DNA of 64,000 nucleotides from Succinivibrionaceae bacterium (GTDB lineage Bacteria > Pseudomonadota > Gammaproteobacteria > Enterobacterales > Succinivibrionaceae), in the NCBI GenBank assembly GCA_019420905.1, contig JAHZGH010000009.1:1-64000 (forward strand). The letters run 5' to 3'. Below, in pieces: positions 1 to 8,586 of the stretch. Made by a program: the position numbers and the translations under genes. Positions within the stretch are counted from its first letter, which is position 1. The number at the start of each line of letters is the position of its first letter. Under the pieces are notes generated by a model. The model searched no databases and had not been told where the DNA came from. It saw only the letters and a list, made by a program, of their open reading frames with translations.

Positions 1-2
1 CT

Positions 3-122
3 ATGTTTTCTATCTGCAATGGTCCAATGACTTTGGGAGATTCTATGCAGAATGCATCCAAGCTTATAGAGACATCGGCAGAGAATGCTGCAAGAGCTTA
101 TTTAATTTCTGCTGATAGGTAG
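3..122 (+). CDS. Possible 3' end of an unidentified gene (partial)
   Basis: An open frame runs in from the left edge and stops at TAG 120-122. Its last residues are helix-like and alanine-rich (ending AENAARAYLISADR). Codon use looks plausible for a gene, while all three minus-strand frames here contain stops. I cannot assign a family from 39 residues. A second plus frame, closing at 113-115, is also open but gives a less protein-like, Cys-rich sequence. The entry is tentative. Confidence 0.3.
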   Translation: MFSICNGPMTLGDSMQNASKLIETSAENAARAYLISADR

Positions 123-210
123 AAAAAATTTTTTATAGCGTTATAGAAGCAGAAATTTTTATAAAGAATATTTGTATATGCCTATCAAGGCATTCATAAT
201 CATTTTGCAA

Positions 211-240
211 TAAAAAACAGGCGATCTTAAGCTCGCCTGT
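211..240 (-). terminator. Rho-independent terminator of nudF-dapE
   Basis: A perfect 8-bp stem (217-224 with 233-240, arm ACAGGCGA) closes an 8-base loop. Read on the minus strand it is followed by a run of six T. It lies 14 bases past the dapE stop, so it should end the nudF-dapE transcript. Confidence 0.85.
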
Positions 241-254
241 TAAAATAAAGCCGA

Positions 255-1403
255 TTATTTATGGAGATCTTCTAGCGTTAAATAGAAGATCTCTTTTAGA
301 TCGTCTAATACCTTTATTGTGACTCTTTCGTTAGCTTTATGGATGGTTTTAGCAACCGGGCCGAATTCTACGGTTTCCGTGCCTAAAGGCCTTATAAAGC
401 GGCCGTCTGAGGTTCCTCCAGATGATCCTAAAGACGGCTTAACCTTTAATACTTCGCTGATTTTTGCGCTTAAAACTTCTATAAGCCTGCCGCCTCTGGT
501 TATAAAGGGCTCGCCGTCATGCTGAAAGCTTACATTACACTTTAAATTAAGCTTTGAAATCCATTCCTCAACATGAGCCTTAACTGAATCTACAGTCTGC
601 AGATCGTTATAGCGGCTGTTGCATCTTAGGGTGCATACGCCAGGGATCACATTGTCAGCGCCAGTGCCGGCATGAATGTTTGAAACCTGAAAAGATGTAG
701 GAGGGAAGCTGTCGGAGCCGTTATCGATAGGATTTTCCTCTAAGGCCTTGATTAAGGCTGCCGCTGCATGCACGGCATTTGAAGCATACTGCTCCTGAGC
801 AATATGTCCCTGTACTCCATGCACGACTATAGTGTAGTTAATATCGCCGCGGCGTCCGTTTTTAATGCTGTCGCCGAAGTATTCATCGCTTGAGCATTCT
901 CCTATAAGGCAGTAGTCAGGGATAAGATTATTTTTCTTTAAAAAATTATCCACGACAAAGGGAGTAGCTCCTTTAGCATCGCCTTCCTCATTTGAGGTAA
1001 GCAGCAGGGCGATAGTGCCTTTGTGCTCAGGATGTTTAACAATATAGTCATGCATGGCCATGATCATGGCTGCATCTCCGCCTTTCATGTCAGCGCTGCC
1101 GCGGCCGTATAAAACCATTTCTCCGTCATATTCTAAAATATCGCCGCAGAAAGGCTCATGATCCCAGGCTTTACGCTCGCCTGCCGGTACAACATCCGTA
1201 TGTCCTAAAAAAAGCGTAAAAGGGGAGCCTTTGCCGTGCATGACTATAAGGTTGGAGGTGCCGCTGTCGCAGAGCGTTGTGCATTTACAGCCTAGAGGCT
1301 CTAAAATTTCCGTGACAAGCTTCTGGCAGCCGTTATCATCAGGCGTGACAGAAGGAATTCTAACTAAGCTTTGAGCTAAAGCTACGGTCTTTGAGAGGTT
1401 CAT
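255..1403 (-). CDS. dapE: Succinyl-diaminopimelate desuccinylase
   Basis: DapE hydrolyses N-succinyl-LL-2,6-diaminopimelate to LL-diaminopimelate and succinate in the cytoplasmic lysine/meso-DAP pathway, which supplies peptidoglycan. The 382-residue length fits the family (about 375). The M20 di-zinc ligands are visible: H68 and D70 in GHTDVVPAG, the bridging D105 in GRGSADMKGG, and the catalytic/ligand pair E139-E140 in TSNEEGDAKG. SSGGTSDGRF near residue 330 is the C-terminal DapE signature. The ATG follows the nudF stop by only four bases, so the two genes are probably co-transcribed from a promoter in front of nudF. A strong minus-strand terminator follows. The related ArgE/peptidase M20 families are less likely because of the exact DapE-type C-terminal motif. 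Confidence 0.93.
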   Translation of the reverse strand: MNLSKTVALAQSLVRIPSVTPDDNGCQKLVTEILEPLGCKCTTLCDSGTSNLIVMHGKGSPFTLFLGHTDVVPAGERKAWDHEPFCGDILEYDGEMVLYGRGSADMKGGDAAMIMAMHDYIVKHPEHKGTIALLLTSNEEGDAKGATPFVVDNFLKKNNLIPDYCLIGECSSDEYFGDSIKNGRRGDINYTIVVHGVQGHIAQEQYASNAVHAAAALIKALEENPIDNGSDSFPPTSFQVSNIHAGTGADNVIPGVCTLRCNSRYNDLQTVDSVKAHVEEWISKLNLKCNVSFQHDGEPFITRGGRLIEVLSAKISEVLKVKPSLGSSGGTSDGRFIRPLGTETVEFGPVAKTIHKANERVTIKVLDDLKEIFYLTLEDLHK

Positions 1404-1407
1404 AATT

Positions 1408-2043
1408 TTAAGCTTTTTTAAATTTATGGTAATTAAGTTTTAAATACATAAGAGCAATGATAGCTGCGGAATTACGGATGCCGCCGGCAGCAATTTGATT
1501 ATAAGCATCTTCAAATTTTGCTTTAAAGACGCGGATATCCTCGCTCTCGCTCTCTAAGCCGCCATGATTGGCAAGGTGGCTTAAATCACAGGTAGCAATG
1601 TATATGGTTACATATTCAGAGATACCGCCAGGACTTGGATATTCTCCTAAGCAGAAATGTAAATTTTCCGGGGTAATTTCAATTTTGGCTTCTTCCTTAA
1701 GCTCGCGCAATGCGGCCATTTCAGGAGTCTCGCCGTCATCTATGAGACCTGCTACGACTTCAATTAGCCAAGGCGAAATCTTATCTTTTAGAGCGCCTGG
1801 GCGGAATTGCTCAATTAAGCAGACCTCATCGGTATTAGGGGCATAAGGCAGGATCACTGCAGCATCGCGATCACGCTCAAAAATATGGCGATCTAAAATA
1901 GGGGAGGTTGAGCCGTCAAAGTGCTTATAAGAAAGCTTATACTCATCTATGGCAAAGATTTTTTTATAAGCACGAGTCTTTTCATGAATAGTTACGTCAT
2001 TTATATTGAATTTTGGCGCGAATAAATTTAAAGCATCAGACAT
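1408..2043 (-). CDS. nudF: ADP-ribose pyrophosphatase, Nudix hydrolase
   Basis: NudF-type enzymes hydrolyse ADP-ribose to AMP and ribose 5-phosphate. The 211-residue protein has an N-terminal beta domain typical of NudF (YKLSYKHFDGS, then an arginine-rich stretch ending in AVILPYAP) and a Nudix box near residues 104-127, read as GLIDDGETPEMAALRELKEE. The box keeps the metal-binding RELKEE core. The Gly that normally follows two residues after the EE pair is replaced by Lys (EEAKI instead of EExGU). The gene is divergent from the dihydroorotase gene across 48 bases and is followed after four bases by dapE. Other Nudix pyrophosphatases such as GDP-mannose hydrolase (NudK) share the fold, so the substrate is inferred from length and N-terminal domain. 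Confidence 0.82.
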   Translation of the reverse strand: MSDALNLFAPKFNINDVTIHEKTRAYKKIFAIDEYKLSYKHFDGSTSPILDRHIFERDRDAAVILPYAPNTDEVCLIEQFRPGALKDKISPWLIEVVAGLIDDGETPEMAALRELKEEAKIEITPENLHFCLGEYPSPGGISEYVTIYIATCDLSHLANHGGLESESEDIRVFKAKFEDAYNQIAAGGIRNSAAIIALMYLKLNYHKFKKA

Positions 2044-2091
2044 AAAGGATAAAACCTATTAAAATAGAATTATTTTCAAGGAGCATAACTA

Positions 2092-3432
2092 ATGAACAGG
2101 ATTTTACTTAAAGACGCCGCAATAGCAACTCCTTCTCGTATTATACGAGAAGACCTTCTCATTGAAGGAAATTTAATTGCAAAAATTGCCCCGAATATAA
2201 GCTGCGAGGGTGCACGGGTTATTGACTGCCATGAGCTTTTGGTTATGCCGGGCCTTATTGATGAGCATGTGCATTTCAGAGAGCCTGGCATGACTCAAAA
2301 GGCCACTATTTATTCTGAATCGCGGGCAGCTGTTTTAGGCGGCGTTACCTCTTATTTAGATATGCCGAATAACAATCCGCCTATTTTGGATGAAGAGGGC
2401 TTAAAGCTTAAGAAGGCAAAGGCTTCTAAGGACAGCATTGCCAACTACGGTTTTTATTTAGGCGCAGGCAGCGATAATCTAGAGGCGATTAAGCGCATTC
2501 CTCCTAAAGAGTATGCTGCTTTAAAGATTTTTATGGGCTCAACAACTGGCAATCTGCTTTTAGACGATCTTAAGACCTTAGCTAAGGTTTTTGTTGAGGC
2601 TCAGACTTTAATCTGCACGCATTGCGAAGACAGCCGCATCATCTTTGAAAATGAGAAAAAAGCTCTTTCTCAATACGGAGAGGATATTCCGTTTTCAATG
2701 CATCGCATTATTAGAAGCGAAGAGGCCTGCGTTGAGTCTTCAAAGCTTGCCATTGAGCTTGCAAAAGAGACTGGGGCGCGGCTGCATCTGATGCATTTAT
2801 CTACAGCAAAAGAGGTTGAGCTTTTAAAGGAATATATGTTCGGCAACTGCCGTACTCGTCAGATTTCAGGCGAAGCTGTAATTCCGCACTTATATTTTTC
2901 TGAATCTGATTATGAGCGCTTAGGAGGCTTTTTAAAGTGCAATCCGGCCGTTAAGACGGAAAGAGACCGCCAAGCTTTAATTAAAGCCGTTGAAGATGGA
3001 GTAATTACAACCATCGGAACTGATCATGCTCCTCACGAAATTAGCGCTAAGACCGGCAATTACAAGCATTGCGCTTCAGGAGTGCCGTCAATTCAATACT
3101 CGCTGCTTGCCCTGCTGGATTTATGGAAGCGCAGAGAATTAAGTCTTGAAACTATTATTAAGGCAGCCTCAGAAAACGTTGCGGCACGCTATCGCATAAA
3201 AAACCGCGGCAGGATTGAGGAAGGCTATTATGCTGATTTAGCCATTATCGATCCTGTAAAGCCGCATACTGTTGTAAGTGATGAAATTGCAAGCAAATGC
3301 GGTTATTCGCCATTTTTATATCATACCTTTGCCTGTTCTGTTGTACATACCTTAGTTAACGGCAATTTAGTGGTAGAAAATGGAAAATTAGTTGACGATA
3401 GCATAGGATTTGCTTTAGAGTTTGACCGTTAA
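2092..3432 (+). CDS. pyrC: Dihydroorotase, class I (amidohydrolase)
   Basis: Dihydroorotase interconverts N-carbamoyl-L-aspartate and L-dihydroorotate in pyrimidine synthesis. The protein has 446 residues. H59 and H61 lie in DEHVHFREPG, a signature of class I dihydroorotases, followed by the conserved GGVTSYLDMPN. A candidate bridging Lys145 lies in ALKIFMGSTTG, H177 in ICTHCED, H235 in LHLMHLSTA, and the catalytic Asp311 in GTDHAPHE. This long form resembles the Bacteroidetes-type enzyme more than the short class II PyrC (about 348 residues) usual in enteric bacteria. It could therefore be an acquired or second dihydroorotase; allantoinase and hydantoinase are relatives but fit the REPG and GSTTG motifs less well. 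An AAGGAG ribosome site at 2078-2083 precedes the ATG. Confidence 0.85.
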   Translation: MNRILLKDAAIATPSRIIREDLLIEGNLIAKIAPNISCEGARVIDCHELLVMPGLIDEHVHFREPGMTQKATIYSESRAAVLGGVTSYLDMPNNNPPILDEEGLKLKKAKASKDSIANYGFYLGAGSDNLEAIKRIPPKEYAALKIFMGSTTGNLLLDDLKTLAKVFVEAQTLICTHCEDSRIIFENEKKALSQYGEDIPFSMHRIIRSEEACVESSKLAIELAKETGARLHLMHLSTAKEVELLKEYMFGNCRTRQISGEAVIPHLYFSESDYERLGGFLKCNPAVKTERDRQALIKAVEDGVITTIGTDHAPHEISAKTGNYKHCASGVPSIQYSLLALLDLWKRRELSLETIIKAASENVAARYRIKNRGRIEEGYYADLAIIDPVKPHTVVSDEIASKCGYSPFLYHTFACSVVHTLVNGNLVVENGKLVDDSIGFALEFDR

Positions 3433-3443
3433 CCTAATAAATA

Positions 3444-3470
3444 GCCCTCGGCTTTTCGAGGGCGCTTTCT
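3444..3470 (+). terminator. Terminator after the dihydroorotase gene
   Basis: A 7-bp GC-rich stem (3444-3450 with 3457-3463, arm GCCCTCG) with a six-base loop starts 12 bases after the stop codon. The tail GCTTTCT is only partly T-rich, so termination may be incomplete and read into the next gene. Confidence 0.7.
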
Positions 3471-3485
3471 AAAGAAAATATTATT

Positions 3486-4403
3486 ATGCTAAAAATTTCT
3501 CCAAGCTCATCTTGGCTTGAAAAACTTACGTATCCGCTAAAAGCTCTCTATTCTAAAGACTTTTATACCTTTATTCTTACCCGCATGAGGGGCATAGGCT
3601 TTGTTTACCTGCTGCTTTTGAGCGCGGCTATTGCAGCGCCTGCGAGCCTGCAGGTTTCCTCTATCATGGATAAGTTCAAATCCTTGGAAATAGTTTCTTT
3701 GATAGGGCAGCTGCCGCCTAGCTATTTAAATAAAAATGGACTATTGTCGCCGAATGATAATAATGAAAGCTACAAGCTTTTATATAACTCCAAAGGACAG
3801 CCCGCTATTGTCTACAATACTGATAATAAAGCTTTAAGCGGGGATGCTTTATTAGCGCCTATTGAGCTTAACAGCAGCAGCTTTGTGATCAAATCTCAGG
3901 GTAAAGTACAGACAGTGCCGTACAGCTCCTTGTTTGAGGTAGATTCTACCTTTAGTCCTCTAAGTGCAGCTCAGTCATTGGATATGGCTTTAAGCTCAGG
4001 GATTGCCACTATATGGTCTGTAGTAACTATTTGGTTTTTCTCAATTTTGTCGTTTAATACCTTGATTACGGCATTAATTGCTAAATTCCTCTTTGCCATA
4101 GTTTCAGGAATGAATCTGAAATTCATCTCTTATATGCGCTTTTGCTCTTTTGCCAATACCATTGTAGCGATACTGCTTTTAGCACAGTACTATGTAAGCC
4201 TGCCCATATCCTATTCAGTAATGGCTATGCTGCCTTTAATTTACGTAGTTCTGACGGCAAAGGAATTTCGTCGGAAATTGCGTGAGCTTGGTCCTGAAGG
4301 CTTTGCTTCTTACCTTGCAGGAAATAACAGACGCGCTGCCTTTAAAAGCAGCAGTGAGCGGTCAAATGATGATAAAGCAGGTCCAGGAAGCTTTGTTCCT
4401 TAA
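3486..4403 (+). CDS. DUF1189-family membrane protein
   Basis: The 305-residue protein has the plan of DUF1189 proteins. A cytoplasmic start ends in KDFYTFILTRMRGIGFVYLL, and the first membrane helix covers about residues 36-55. A hydrophilic extracytoplasmic segment of about 110 residues follows (56-170). Then come three closely spaced helices (about 175-205, 215-235 and 240-258) and a basic cytoplasmic tail starting KEFRRKLRELG. The biochemical role of the family is not established; it lies in the inner membrane. It is transcribed after the dihydroorotase gene, with a partial terminator between, and is closed by a strong bidirectional terminator. I see no operon partner that would suggest a function. 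Confidence 0.75.
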   Translation: MLKISPSSSWLEKLTYPLKALYSKDFYTFILTRMRGIGFVYLLLLSAAIAAPASLQVSSIMDKFKSLEIVSLIGQLPPSYLNKNGLLSPNDNNESYKLLYNSKGQPAIVYNTDNKALSGDALLAPIELNSSSFVIKSQGKVQTVPYSSLFEVDSTFSPLSAAQSLDMALSSGIATIWSVVTIWFFSILSFNTLITALIAKFLFAIVSGMNLKFISYMRFCSFANTIVAILLLAQYYVSLPISYSVMAMLPLIYVVLTAKEFRRKLRELGPEGFASYLAGNNRRAAFKSSSERSNDDKAGPGSFVP

Positions 4404-4414
4404 GCTTTAAGAAT

Positions 4415-4446
4415 AAAAAAGGCCGGTTTTTTTACCGGCCTTTTTT
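4415..4446. terminator. Bidirectional terminator
   Basis: The stem GGCCGGT (4421-4427) with ACCGGCC (4434-4440) is flanked by an A-run on the left and a T-run on the right, so it works on both strands. It separates the convergent DUF1189 gene and the MYG1-like gene. Confidence 0.9.
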
Positions 4447-4449
4447 GCA

Positions 4450-5430
4450 TCAATCCTTTTTTCCTAATTTAAGCCATAGCTTTGCAAGCTGCAGGTTATC
4501 ATCAAAATACAAGGCGCCGCCTGTGAAGCCTGTTTTGTGGATAAAGCAGGTATGCTCAAGGCCTGTAGCTTTATCTAAGTCCTCATTATTAAGTCCGCGC
4601 CATTCACAAGGTGCGCTCAAGCGGTTTTTAAATTTCTGAGCCTTGGATATGGGGAGGGACTGTACGCGCCACCTGCCGCTGCGATCGGGATATACTGCCA
4701 AAAGGCAGTCTTTGAATAATTCCATGTTGGCAAAGACAGCTTGAGTCCAGGGAAGCTTTTCATGCATGATTAAAAGCTCTCCTCCGGTATAGACGTCTAT
4801 AACCTTAGCGATGCCGTTTTCTGTGTCGATAGCGTGGATGGCTGCATTGACTAATAATGTTTTAAGAATTTTTACAGCTGATAAAAAATTTTTATCCTGA
4901 GCATCTGCATTTGGCTTTATGACATTCATCATTGCAACTAAGTAAGGGATGCTGGGGATGCTCTGCATAAAATCGCAGAGACAGTCCTTGATGGAGTTTT
5001 CTCTTGCGCTGGCAGCTTTAGTAAGATTGTCTAAGTGATCGGTCAGCTGTCCATTATCGTCAAGATCGACAAGCTGCATAAATTCCTTATCAATTCTTTC
5101 AAAGGCCTTGTGAAGAATTTCCTCTTTAGGAGTTTCTTCAAAATTATTTTTTGCCACCTTTTTTAAGAATTCTATGCCGAATTTTTTCCACATCAGCCCG
5201 GCTGTAGCGTATTTAATTCCGTTTGCGCGCTCAAGGGTGAATTCTTTGCTGTGATGGTCAAAATGACGTTCATCATTGATGCCTGACACATCAAGAATAA
5301 TATCTGCTTTTTCTAATTCTTGAGGATCACGGCTGCGGATAAAAGTACAATTATCATATAAATAGCTTATGATCGCACAGGCTGTAGTTTCATCGGCATG
5401 AAATGAGCCGTCATGAGTGGCAATCAGCAT
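4450..5430 (-). CDS. MYG1-family (UPF0160) metal-dependent hydrolase
   Basis: MYG1 proteins are DHH-like phosphoesterases. The eukaryotic member is reported as a 3'-5' RNA exonuclease, but the bacterial role is not settled. The 326-residue sequence begins ATHDGSFHADETTA, the first metal motif of the family, and carries RHFDHHSKEF near residue 58 as the DHH-type motif. The family's C-terminal signature is present as WRVQSLP near 254 and CEWRGL...GLEHTCFIHKTGFTGGA near 273-306. The length is typical. The gene stands alone, convergent with the DUF1189 gene and sharing its bidirectional terminator, and points away from dusC across a 241-base gap. Confidence 0.85.
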   Translation of the reverse strand: MLIATHDGSFHADETTACAIISYLYDNCTFIRSRDPQELEKADIILDVSGINDERHFDHHSKEFTLERANGIKYATAGLMWKKFGIEFLKKVAKNNFEETPKEEILHKAFERIDKEFMQLVDLDDNGQLTDHLDNLTKAASARENSIKDCLCDFMQSIPSIPYLVAMMNVIKPNADAQDKNFLSAVKILKTLLVNAAIHAIDTENGIAKVIDVYTGGELLIMHEKLPWTQAVFANMELFKDCLLAVYPDRSGRWRVQSLPISKAQKFKNRLSAPCEWRGLNNEDLDKATGLEHTCFIHKTGFTGGALYFDDNLQLAKLWLKLGKKD

Positions 5431-5629
5431 GAAATCTCCTTAGGGCAAGTAAATAGTCAGCCACGGTTTTTCAATATGTGACTTAGATCCTATCATATTT
5501 GCTTTTTTAAGTTTGTTTAAAGTTAATTTTTTGAGCTGTAGAGCTTAAAACAGATAGCTTTTATTTTAGGTTTTATCAGTAAGCACTGCATAAAACTTTG
5601 AAATTCAGGTAAGGCTTAGCTTAAATTTT

Positions 5630-5638
5630 TGCTAAAAT
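5630..5638 (+). promoter_or_regulatory. Extended -10 promoter for dusC
   Basis: TGCTAAAAT matches an extended -10 element (TGn then TAAAAT at 5633-5638) 40 bases before the proposed dusC start. No good -35 is visible, which is common for extended -10 promoters. Confidence 0.45.
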
Positions 5639-5677
5639 GCACCCACTTAAAAATATTGCCTTAAAGAGAATATGATT

Positions 5678-6643
5678 ATGAATAATTTTAGAGTATACCT
5701 AGCTCCTATGGAGGGGCTGGCAGACGCACCATTGCGTAAGATCCTTTGTGCTCATGGCTCTTATGATGAGTGTTTTTCTGAGTTTATTCGCGTAACCGAT
5801 ATTCCTCTTGCAGAAAAAACTTTAGCAAGAATTGTTACAGAAAGTGAAAACGGCTTTAAAACCGCAGACGGCACTCCTGTAAGAGTACAGCTGTTAGGCG
5901 ACAATCCTGATGTTTTAGCTAAGAGTGCTAAAGTAGCAGAAAGAATGGGCGCGCATGGCGTAGACATGAATTTCGGCTGTCCATCTCGCTTTGTGCATCA
6001 TGCAGGCTCAATGCTTTTACGCGAAACAGAGCTTTTAAATACCATTGTTTCAAGCATGCGGGATAGTTTGGATCCTAATACTACTTTTTCGGTAAAAATC
6101 CGCGCAGGCTTTGCTGACAAAAAGGAATTGGCCGATATCATCAAGGCTGTTGCCGTTGAGGGCGTCAATGAGATTATTGTGCACTGCCGTACTCGCTCTG
6201 AGCTTTATCGCGCTGAAGCTTTAGACTGGTCTATTCTAGCTCCTATGCATGAGCTTTGTCCTAATATTGAATTGGTAGCTAACGGCGATATTGTCGATCT
6301 TAAGAGCGCCTTAGAGTGCCGAAAGCAAAGCTTATGCTCAACTTTAATGTGCGGACGCGGAGCCTTCATGACGCCGAATTTAGGCAAAGTCATCAAAAAT
6401 GAGGCGGTAGCTTTCAATGATGCGCAGATTTTAACTACCACTCTTGAGGTTATGGAGGAGTTTATCTCCTTAGGCCGTCCTGAGAAGACGGTGATGGACA
6501 GAGCTAAGCAGTTTTTAGGCTATGCGCGCTTAGCTCATCGCGATCTGGCAGAGTTCTTCCGCGGCTTTTGTCGTTTAGCATCCCCAGATGAAGGAATGAG
6601 CGCGCTTGAAAATAAGCTGCAGGAATTAGAAAATCTTAAATGA
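5678..6643 (+). CDS. dusC: tRNA-dihydrouridine synthase, DusC type
   Basis: Dus enzymes are FMN proteins that reduce uridines in the tRNA D-loop; DusC of E. coli acts on U16. The N-terminus YLAPMEGLADAPLRK is the FMN-barrel start, and the catalytic Cys lies in MNFGCPSRFV (about residue 101). VKIRAGF, IVHCRTRSELYRAE, LVANGDI and MCGRGAF are the later FMN-phosphate and tRNA-contact motifs. YDECFSEFIRVTD and RVQLLG resemble DusC more than DusA or DusB. There are two in-frame ATGs. The one at 5678 is preferred because the AAAGAG site (5663-5668) lies nine bases upstream, while the ATG at 5672 would leave only three. The family assignment is firm; the C subtype is inferred. Confidence 0.88.
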   Translation: MNNFRVYLAPMEGLADAPLRKILCAHGSYDECFSEFIRVTDIPLAEKTLARIVTESENGFKTADGTPVRVQLLGDNPDVLAKSAKVAERMGAHGVDMNFGCPSRFVHHAGSMLLRETELLNTIVSSMRDSLDPNTTFSVKIRAGFADKKELADIIKAVAVEGVNEIIVHCRTRSELYRAEALDWSILAPMHELCPNIELVANGDIVDLKSALECRKQSLCSTLMCGRGAFMTPNLGKVIKNEAVAFNDAQILTTTLEVMEEFISLGRPEKTVMDRAKQFLGYARLAHRDLAEFFRGFCRLASPDEGMSALENKLQELENLK

Positions 6644-6683
6644 AGGCTATTAAGCTTTAGTAGAAGAATCTTTAGAAGGAATT

Positions 6684-7025
6684 ATGCAGGCTATAAAACT
6701 TTGTCTTTCTTTGTTAGTTTTAATTTTTACAGGCTGCGCTCATGCTAATCTTGTAGTATCTGCTCATGAGGCTTTGAATTATATAGGGCAGAGAGCAACT
6801 GTATGCGGCTATGTAGAGCAGATTGTAGCTAATAAGCAGTATATCTTTTTAAACTTTGATTATAGATACCCAAATCAGACATTTACTGTATTTATAACCC
6901 CTGAGGTACGCTATAATAATATTCATCAATTTGAGAAAAGAAAGGTCTGCGCTCTAGGCACAGTAGGAATTTATAAAGGAAAAGCGGAGATGACTAATCC
7001 TCAGTCTCTGCAGATAGTTAATTAA
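6684..7025 (+). CDS. Exported OB-fold protein, probable lipoprotein
   Basis: The 113-residue protein begins with a signal sequence (MQAIKLCLSLLVLIFTGCAHA). Cys18 could be a lipobox cysteine (FTGC, imperfect at position -3), or signal peptidase I could cut after AHA. The mature part reads YIGQRATVCGYVEQIV...YIFLNFDYRYPNQTFTVFI...KRKVCALGTVGIYKGKAEM, which is the pattern of small secreted OB-fold domains found in predicted nucleic-acid- or ligand-binding exported proteins. It follows dusC by 40 bases and may be co-transcribed. Its ligand is unknown. Confidence 0.7.
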   Translation: MQAIKLCLSLLVLIFTGCAHANLVVSAHEALNYIGQRATVCGYVEQIVANKQYIFLNFDYRYPNQTFTVFITPEVRYNNIHQFEKRKVCALGTVGIYKGKAEMTNPQSLQIVN

Positions 7026-7410
7026 GCATATAATTTTATAAAAAAGTAAAAGCTAAAAAATAAACTTTTTGTCTTTAATGTAATTCATGTATCATTAAAT
7101 TGTTTTAGAGTTTATATTTTTTATCTGTATCTAATTTTAAGAATATTTAATAAGTTATAAATAAAATAAGGGAAACACTATAATGTCAATGTTTCCCTTT
7201 TGTTTTTATGTAACTTATGAAAATAAGCAATTATTTTTTTTAAGAACTCGCTTTTTATGTGAAATTGTTATTTATGTGATTTAAAAATTTTTTGGGTTTA
7301 GCTTTAATATGGAATAAATTATATATATCAAATTTCAGCTGTTTTAAACCTAGATTTCTCTGAGCTGTTCTTAATTTAGCTGTTTTTATAAATAAAAAGG
7401 AAAGTTATAT
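7026..7410. other. AT-rich intergenic gap with one hairpin
   Basis: This 385-base stretch between the OB-fold gene and the ROK gene contains no convincing open frame. A terminator-like hairpin lies in its middle (listed separately). An AAGGAAA ribosome site lies just before the ROK start. Confidence 0.5.
7168..7206 (+). terminator. Terminator downstream of the OB-fold gene
   Basis: A 9-bp stem (7168-7176 with 7191-7199, arm AAGGGAAAC) with a 14-base loop is followed by a T-rich tail (TTTTGTTTTT). It lies about 140 bases past the nearest plus-strand stop, so the transcript it ends would have a long 3' tail, or could be a small RNA. Confidence 0.65.
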
Positions 7411-8586
7411 ATGTGGAGTCATCAGTTTGCATTAACGCCGCAGCTTACAGGACAATACAATCGCTTATTAATTTTAAATTATGTAAAAAATCACGGTGTT
7501 ATTTCGCGAGCTGATTTGGTAAGAGAGCTCGGCTTGAGCTTTCCGACGGTTTCAAGCAATGTTCAGAGTCTTTTAGACGGCAGGTTTTTATTGGAAATCG
7601 GCGAGGGTTCAAATACTCTAGGCAGAAAATCTACGCTGCTTTCATTTAATAAAGATCGCGGCTGCGTTCTAAGCATAGACGTAGGGCGTTTTACAATCAG
7701 AAGCGCTGTGGCAGATCTCTCAGGCAATATAATTCGTCAAAAGAATCTTGATACGCATTTAAATGATAATATTTACTTAACAGATAAAATCATTAAGCTT
7801 TTTGATGAATTAATTAATGAAAGCGGAAAGACTTATGATTCAGTTTTATGCATTGCCGTAGGAACTCCAGGCGTTGAAGATTCCAGCGGAGCTTTAAGCA
7901 TCGCGCCGTTTTTGCCGGATATTTCAATTAAAGATCTTAGATTAAAGCTTAAGGATAAATATGCAAATGCGCATATTATCGTGGATAACAGCATCAAAAT
8001 GGGAGCTTTGGGCGAGGCTGCAAAAGGAAGCGGGGTTGATTTTAATAATTTTGTATTAATTAATTACGGCGTCGGCATTGGGGCGGCGCTGATACTGGAC
8101 AGAAAACTATATAAAGGCTCTCATAATATTGCCGGTGAGATAGGCTTTATGCTGCCGTCCTATAAAGATAGAATGGATAGCTTCGATCCTTCAGGCAGCT
8201 TTGAAAAGCAGCTGACTATTTTTAAGCATGAAAAGAAGCTTTCTAATGCAGAATTTATTGATAAAGTGCAGTCTTTATTAAAAGCCTATCGTTCTAATGA
8301 TGAAAAAGCGGTAAAAATTTTTCGTACCATTATAGAGGCTTTCAGCGTCTCGGTAATTAATATAGCTGCTGTCTTAGATGTGGATGCAATCATTATATCT
8401 GGAGGCTTCGGCATTTCAGTGGTTAAGGAGTTTGACGATGAGCTTCGCAGCATGCTGCAAAAACAGGTGCCGCATCCTCCTAAGATAATTTTTTCAGCCT
8501 TGAATAATAATGAAGGTGTGATTGGAGGAATTTCAGTGGCCATAGACTGGATCCACAGCTCACCTGATAATTTATTTTCTCTATAA
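7411..8586 (+). CDS. ROK-family transcriptional regulator
   Basis: The 391-residue protein has an N-terminal winged helix-turn-helix (about residues 15-70: LILNYVKNHGVISRADLVRELGLSFPTVSSNVQSL) followed by a ROK actin-like fold. VLSIDVGRFTIRSAVADLSGN is the phosphate-1 region, CIAVGTPGVED the middle motif, and GVGIGAALILDRKLYKGSHNIAGEIG the ROK signature. Known relatives such as NagC, Mlc and XylR sense sugars or sugar phosphates. The Zn motif normally following GEIGH (CxCGxxGC) is absent: the His is Phe (GEIGFM) and no Cys cluster follows. It is therefore a regulator without the usual zinc site and probably not a kinase. It is convergent with the galM-pfkB-nagB-like operon, a plausible but unproven target. 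Confidence 0.85.
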   Translation: MWSHQFALTPQLTGQYNRLLILNYVKNHGVISRADLVRELGLSFPTVSSNVQSLLDGRFLLEIGEGSNTLGRKSTLLSFNKDRGCVLSIDVGRFTIRSAVADLSGNIIRQKNLDTHLNDNIYLTDKIIKLFDELINESGKTYDSVLCIAVGTPGVEDSSGALSIAPFLPDISIKDLRLKLKDKYANAHIIVDNSIKMGALGEAAKGSGVDFNNFVLINYGVGIGAALILDRKLYKGSHNIAGEIGFMLPSYKDRMDSFDPSGSFEKQLTIFKHEKKLSNAEFIDKVQSLLKAYRSNDEKAVKIFRTIIEAFSVSVINIAAVLDVDAIIISGGFGISVVKEFDDELRSMLQKQVPHPPKIIFSALNNNEGVIGGISVAIDWIHSSPDNLFSL

